64,000 bases of DNA from Pseudobowmanella sp964228145 (GTDB lineage: Bacteria > Pseudomonadota > Gammaproteobacteria > Enterobacterales > Alteromonadaceae). The notes beneath the pieces are model-generated. The model searched no databases. It worked only from the letters and a program-made list of their open reading frames with translations, and had not been told where the DNA came from. Position 1 is the stretch's first letter. Each line of letters begins with the position of its first letter. Positions 62,068 to 64,000 of this stretch are shown here, piece after piece. The stretch spans positions 1-64,000 of the forward strand of contig CAXQZJ010000131.1 of NCBI GenBank assembly GCA_964228145.1, given 5' to 3'. The translations under genes and the position numbers were made by a program.

Positions 62068-63053
62068 CCCAATAAGTGCAACAAGGTATTCAGTCCATAA
62101 CGCTCAATCCGCGCACTTGCCTGAGCGGCAACAACGGGCTTAGCGTGATAAGCCACGCCGAGTTGAGCAGCGTCCATCATTGTCAGATCATTCGCACCGT
62201 CGCCCATGGCTACTGTTTGCTGTGGTGCAATCTCAAACTGAGCCGCCAGGCCCAGCAAGGTGTCTGCTTTAACCTGAGCATCAACAATCGCGCCAGTAAC
62301 CCGTCCGGTCAATTGACCCTGTTGGTGTTGTAACTGGTTGGCTACCGCTGCGTCCAAGCCTAAGCGGGTTTTAAGATAATCTGCAAAGTAACTAAACCCT
62401 CCCGACGCTAAAGCAACGCGCCATCCATTAATCTTGAGCACGCGCAGTAATTCACTCATACCTGGATTGATTGGCAGAGCTAGCCGCACTTGTTCTAAAA
62501 TATCCAGTGATGCGCCCTGCAGACACGCTACACGGTGAATCAAACTCTCGGCAAAGTCTAACTCGCCTTGCATTGCACGCTCAGTCACTTCGCTCACCTT
62601 GGCACCGACCCCTGCTAACTCAGCAATATCGTCAATACACTCGCAATCAATCATGGTGCTATCCATATCCATCAACAACAGACCCGGCGTCGCTAATACC
62701 GGAGCATGACTGACCAAGGCCAATTCTACGCCCAAGTGAGTTGCTAATGCTGCCATAGCGTTTTTTTCGATCTCACAGCCTTCCGGCAGTAATATCTGTG
62801 CTGATTGCAAACTGAGTTGGGTATTCCTTGCCGGTAGCCTGAACATCAATGAATCAGGCAACTGCAAACGTGACAATACTTGTTGAATCAACTCCAGAGT
62901 TAAACACTCACTGATAATTATCAATCGGTGCTGACTATCTCCGAAGGCTGGGTCACAGCGCTGCTGTTGTGAATTAAATGCATAGCTTTGTTGATCCTGG
63001 GATAACGCTAGCAGAGTTTGGTGACATTGAAGCGACTGAGGAGAAAGTTGCAT
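62064..63053 (-). CDS. serB: SerB, phosphoserine phosphatase
   Basis: A 329-residue HAD phosphatase. The catalytic DxDxT is Asp129-Met-Asp131-Ser-Thr in LLLMDMDSTMIDCECIDDIA. Motif II is VALASGGFSYFADYL, and motif IV is VAMGDGANDLTMMDAAQLGV. The N-terminal 120 residues form an ACT-like regulatory region. It removes phosphate from phosphoserine, the last step of serine synthesis. Confidence 0.97.
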   Translation of the reverse strand: MQLSPQSLQCHQTLLALSQDQQSYAFNSQQQRCDPAFGDSQHRLIIISECLTLELIQQVLSRLQLPDSLMFRLPARNTQLSLQSAQILLPEGCEIEKNAMAALATHLGVELALVSHAPVLATPGLLLMDMDSTMIDCECIDDIAELAGVGAKVSEVTERAMQGELDFAESLIHRVACLQGASLDILEQVRLALPINPGMSELLRVLKINGWRVALASGGFSYFADYLKTRLGLDAAVANQLQHQQGQLTGRVTGAIVDAQVKADTLLGLAAQFEIAPQQTVAMGDGANDLTMMDAAQLGVAYHAKPVVAAQASARIERYGLNTLLHLLG

Positions 63054-63137
63054 GGTTTTATTAAATTAGGCCATAAAGCCTCGATAATGCCCGACAAAGG
63101 CTTTGCAATTCAACCATTTTCCCCTAATGTACACGGC

Positions 63138-63734
63138 ATGCAGAAAAATCTATCTTCTCCGTATCAACCGCCTGGGGTGTTGTCCATCGTCAAAAGACTG
63201 GTCAACTTCCTGATGGCCGCAAGTGTCGCATCACTGGTGTTGTATTTATGGCTAAATAACGTGCTAAGTGATCAGCAACAGGCGCAACGACAAGCAATGC
63301 AATTAGGCACCACGATTAGCGCCCAAAATGCAAAACTATTAGCCCACGCGCTGCAACGGGCAGATACTGAAATGATGCAAACTCAATTGCAAATTTTGCA
63401 ACAGGATCCTCAGGTACATTCAGTGGCGCTGTTTGACGCCTACGGTCAAAAAGTGATGGCCAGCGAGCAAGATAACGCGATTGTGGATTTATTTGATAGC
63501 GATCAACATCCTGCGTTAATGGTGTTCGTCGAGGATGTTTTTCATCAACAAACCCACCTCGGTTTTTTGCGTGTCACGCTTTGGCAAGAAAGGGTTTTAA
63601 AGTACTACCACGCTTATCAACAAGAGTTGATACTTCAGGCTGGTCTGCTGATGATACTGTCATTACTGTGTGGCATTCTGCTTACCCGAGGGTACTACAA
63701 AGTCTTTACTCGTCACCCCAAAACAAACGCCTGA
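63138..63734 (+). CDS. Smp/YtjB (AhpA)-family membrane protein
   Basis: About 198 residues from the ATG at 63138; other in-frame starts are at 63087 and 63018, the latter overlapping serB. One N-terminal transmembrane helix (LVNFLMAASVASLVLYLWLN) is followed by a periplasmic domain with SVALFDAYGQKVMASEQDNA, and a second helix near the C-terminus (LILQAGLLMILSLLCGILLT). This matches the E. coli Smp protein encoded divergently from serB. Function is poorly defined. Its 3' end overlaps the tatD-family gene by 29 bp. Confidence 0.82.
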   Translation: MQKNLSSPYQPPGVLSIVKRLVNFLMAASVASLVLYLWLNNVLSDQQQAQRQAMQLGTTISAQNAKLLAHALQRADTEMMQTQLQILQQDPQVHSVALFDAYGQKVMASEQDNAIVDLFDSDQHPALMVFVEDVFHQQTHLGFLRVTLWQERVLKYYHAYQQELILQAGLLMILSLLCGILLTRGYYKVFTRHPKTNA

Positions 63735-64000
63735 AATTGGCCGAAGTATGCTGGTTTACGACAGCGACATCTTGCTCCCGAATTTGCGCCACTGAATCGG
63801 CAATCTCAGTTAATCGCAATGGTGAGTTAGGCTTACCTTGGTGTCCACACACTGGCATGTCTGGCGCATCGGTTTCCAACACATAGCCATCATCAGGTAC
63901 ATAGCTCAATGTAGAGCGGGTCTTTTGCGCCCTCGGGTAGGTAATAACACCACCGAACCCAAGTAAAAAACCTGCGTCCAGATATTGTTTTGCTTGTTGT
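63706..64000 (-). CDS. TatD-family metal-dependent hydrolase (3' part, cut by window edge)
   Basis: The last 97 codons or so are present; the frame is open to the window edge. The TatD landmark YVLETDAPDMPVCGHQGKPN holds the metal-binding Asp, with the usual C-terminal NSPLRLTEIADSVAQIREQ and NFRRLFWGDE. The upstream part reads DAGFLLGFGGVITYPRAQKT, consistent with the TatD/YjjV group. Likely a nuclease or deacylase of the amidohydrolase fold; which subfamily cannot be decided from the fragment. Confidence 0.92.
   Translation of the reverse strand, partial: QQAKQYLDAGFLLGFGGVITYPRAQKTRSTLSYVPDDGYVLETDAPDMPVCGHQGKPNSPLRLTEIADSVAQIREQDVAVVNQHTSANFRRLFWGDE

Overview
The window is chromosomal DNA of a polar-flagellated marine gammaproteobacterium, most likely of the Alteromonadales (Alteromonas, Aestuariibacter or Shewanella-like). 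The evidence is the FlrA/FlrB/FlrC-type flagellar hierarchy, Vibrio/Shewanella-style fli gene order, pseudaminic-acid flagellin glycosylation, a YtjB/AhpA-like protein next to serB, and PilZ proteins. I see no rRNA, tRNA, insertion sequence or CRISPR array. The species call is inference from gene content only.

Layout. (1) 1-14753, minus strand: flhA (5' part only), flhB-fliRQPONMLK, then fliJIHGFE. A PEP-CTERM protein gene sits between flhA and flhB on the other strand. (2) 14924-19840, minus: flrC, flrB, flrA and a divergent short flagellin paralogue. (3) 20076-52257: a 32-kb flagellin-glycosylation island. It holds a Maf-type glycosyltransferase, other glycosyltransferases, a sulfotransferase, a PhyH dioxygenase, a radical SAM/pyruvyltransferase fusion, a methyltransferase, GDP-fucose genes, two large HAD paralogues, TagB/F-like and LicD phosphotransferases, a LuxC/LuxE/acyl-AMP ligase/ACP set, and all six pseudaminic acid genes (pseB, C, F, I, G, H). 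(4) 52330-55792, minus: fliT-like gene, fliS, fliD, flaG, flagellin. (5) 56178-64000: ettA, two PilZ genes, radA, serB, an smp/ytjB-like gene and the 3' part of a tatD-family gene. This is close to the E. coli serB-radA-ettA neighbourhood.

Regulation read from sequence. Sigma-54 -24/-12 sites lie upstream of flhA, fliK, fliE, flrB and, notably, pseB. Sigma-28 (FliA) sites lie upstream of flagellin and as a divergent pair inside the glycosylation island (30484-30548). flrA and the flagellin paralogue have sigma-70-like promoters. The sequence therefore suggests a class I (flrA, sigma-70) to class II/III (sigma-54) to class IV (sigma-28) cascade that also drives the flagellin-decorating enzymes.

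The most unusual feature is a small Rossmann-like module (hydrophobic strand, G-x-G-x-x-G, then V-D-R/K) fused to many otherwise unrelated enzymes of the island: a GT4, a methyltransferase, a putative GT-A protein, two HAD proteins, a LicD protein, and in decayed form a GT2 and a TagB/F-like protein. It also occurs alone as a 120-aa protein. Together with the acyl-activation/reduction set and the radical SAM-pyruvyltransferase fusion, this points to a complex, poorly characterised glycan built on the flagellin. All seven convergent gene pairs in the window overlap at their 3' ends.
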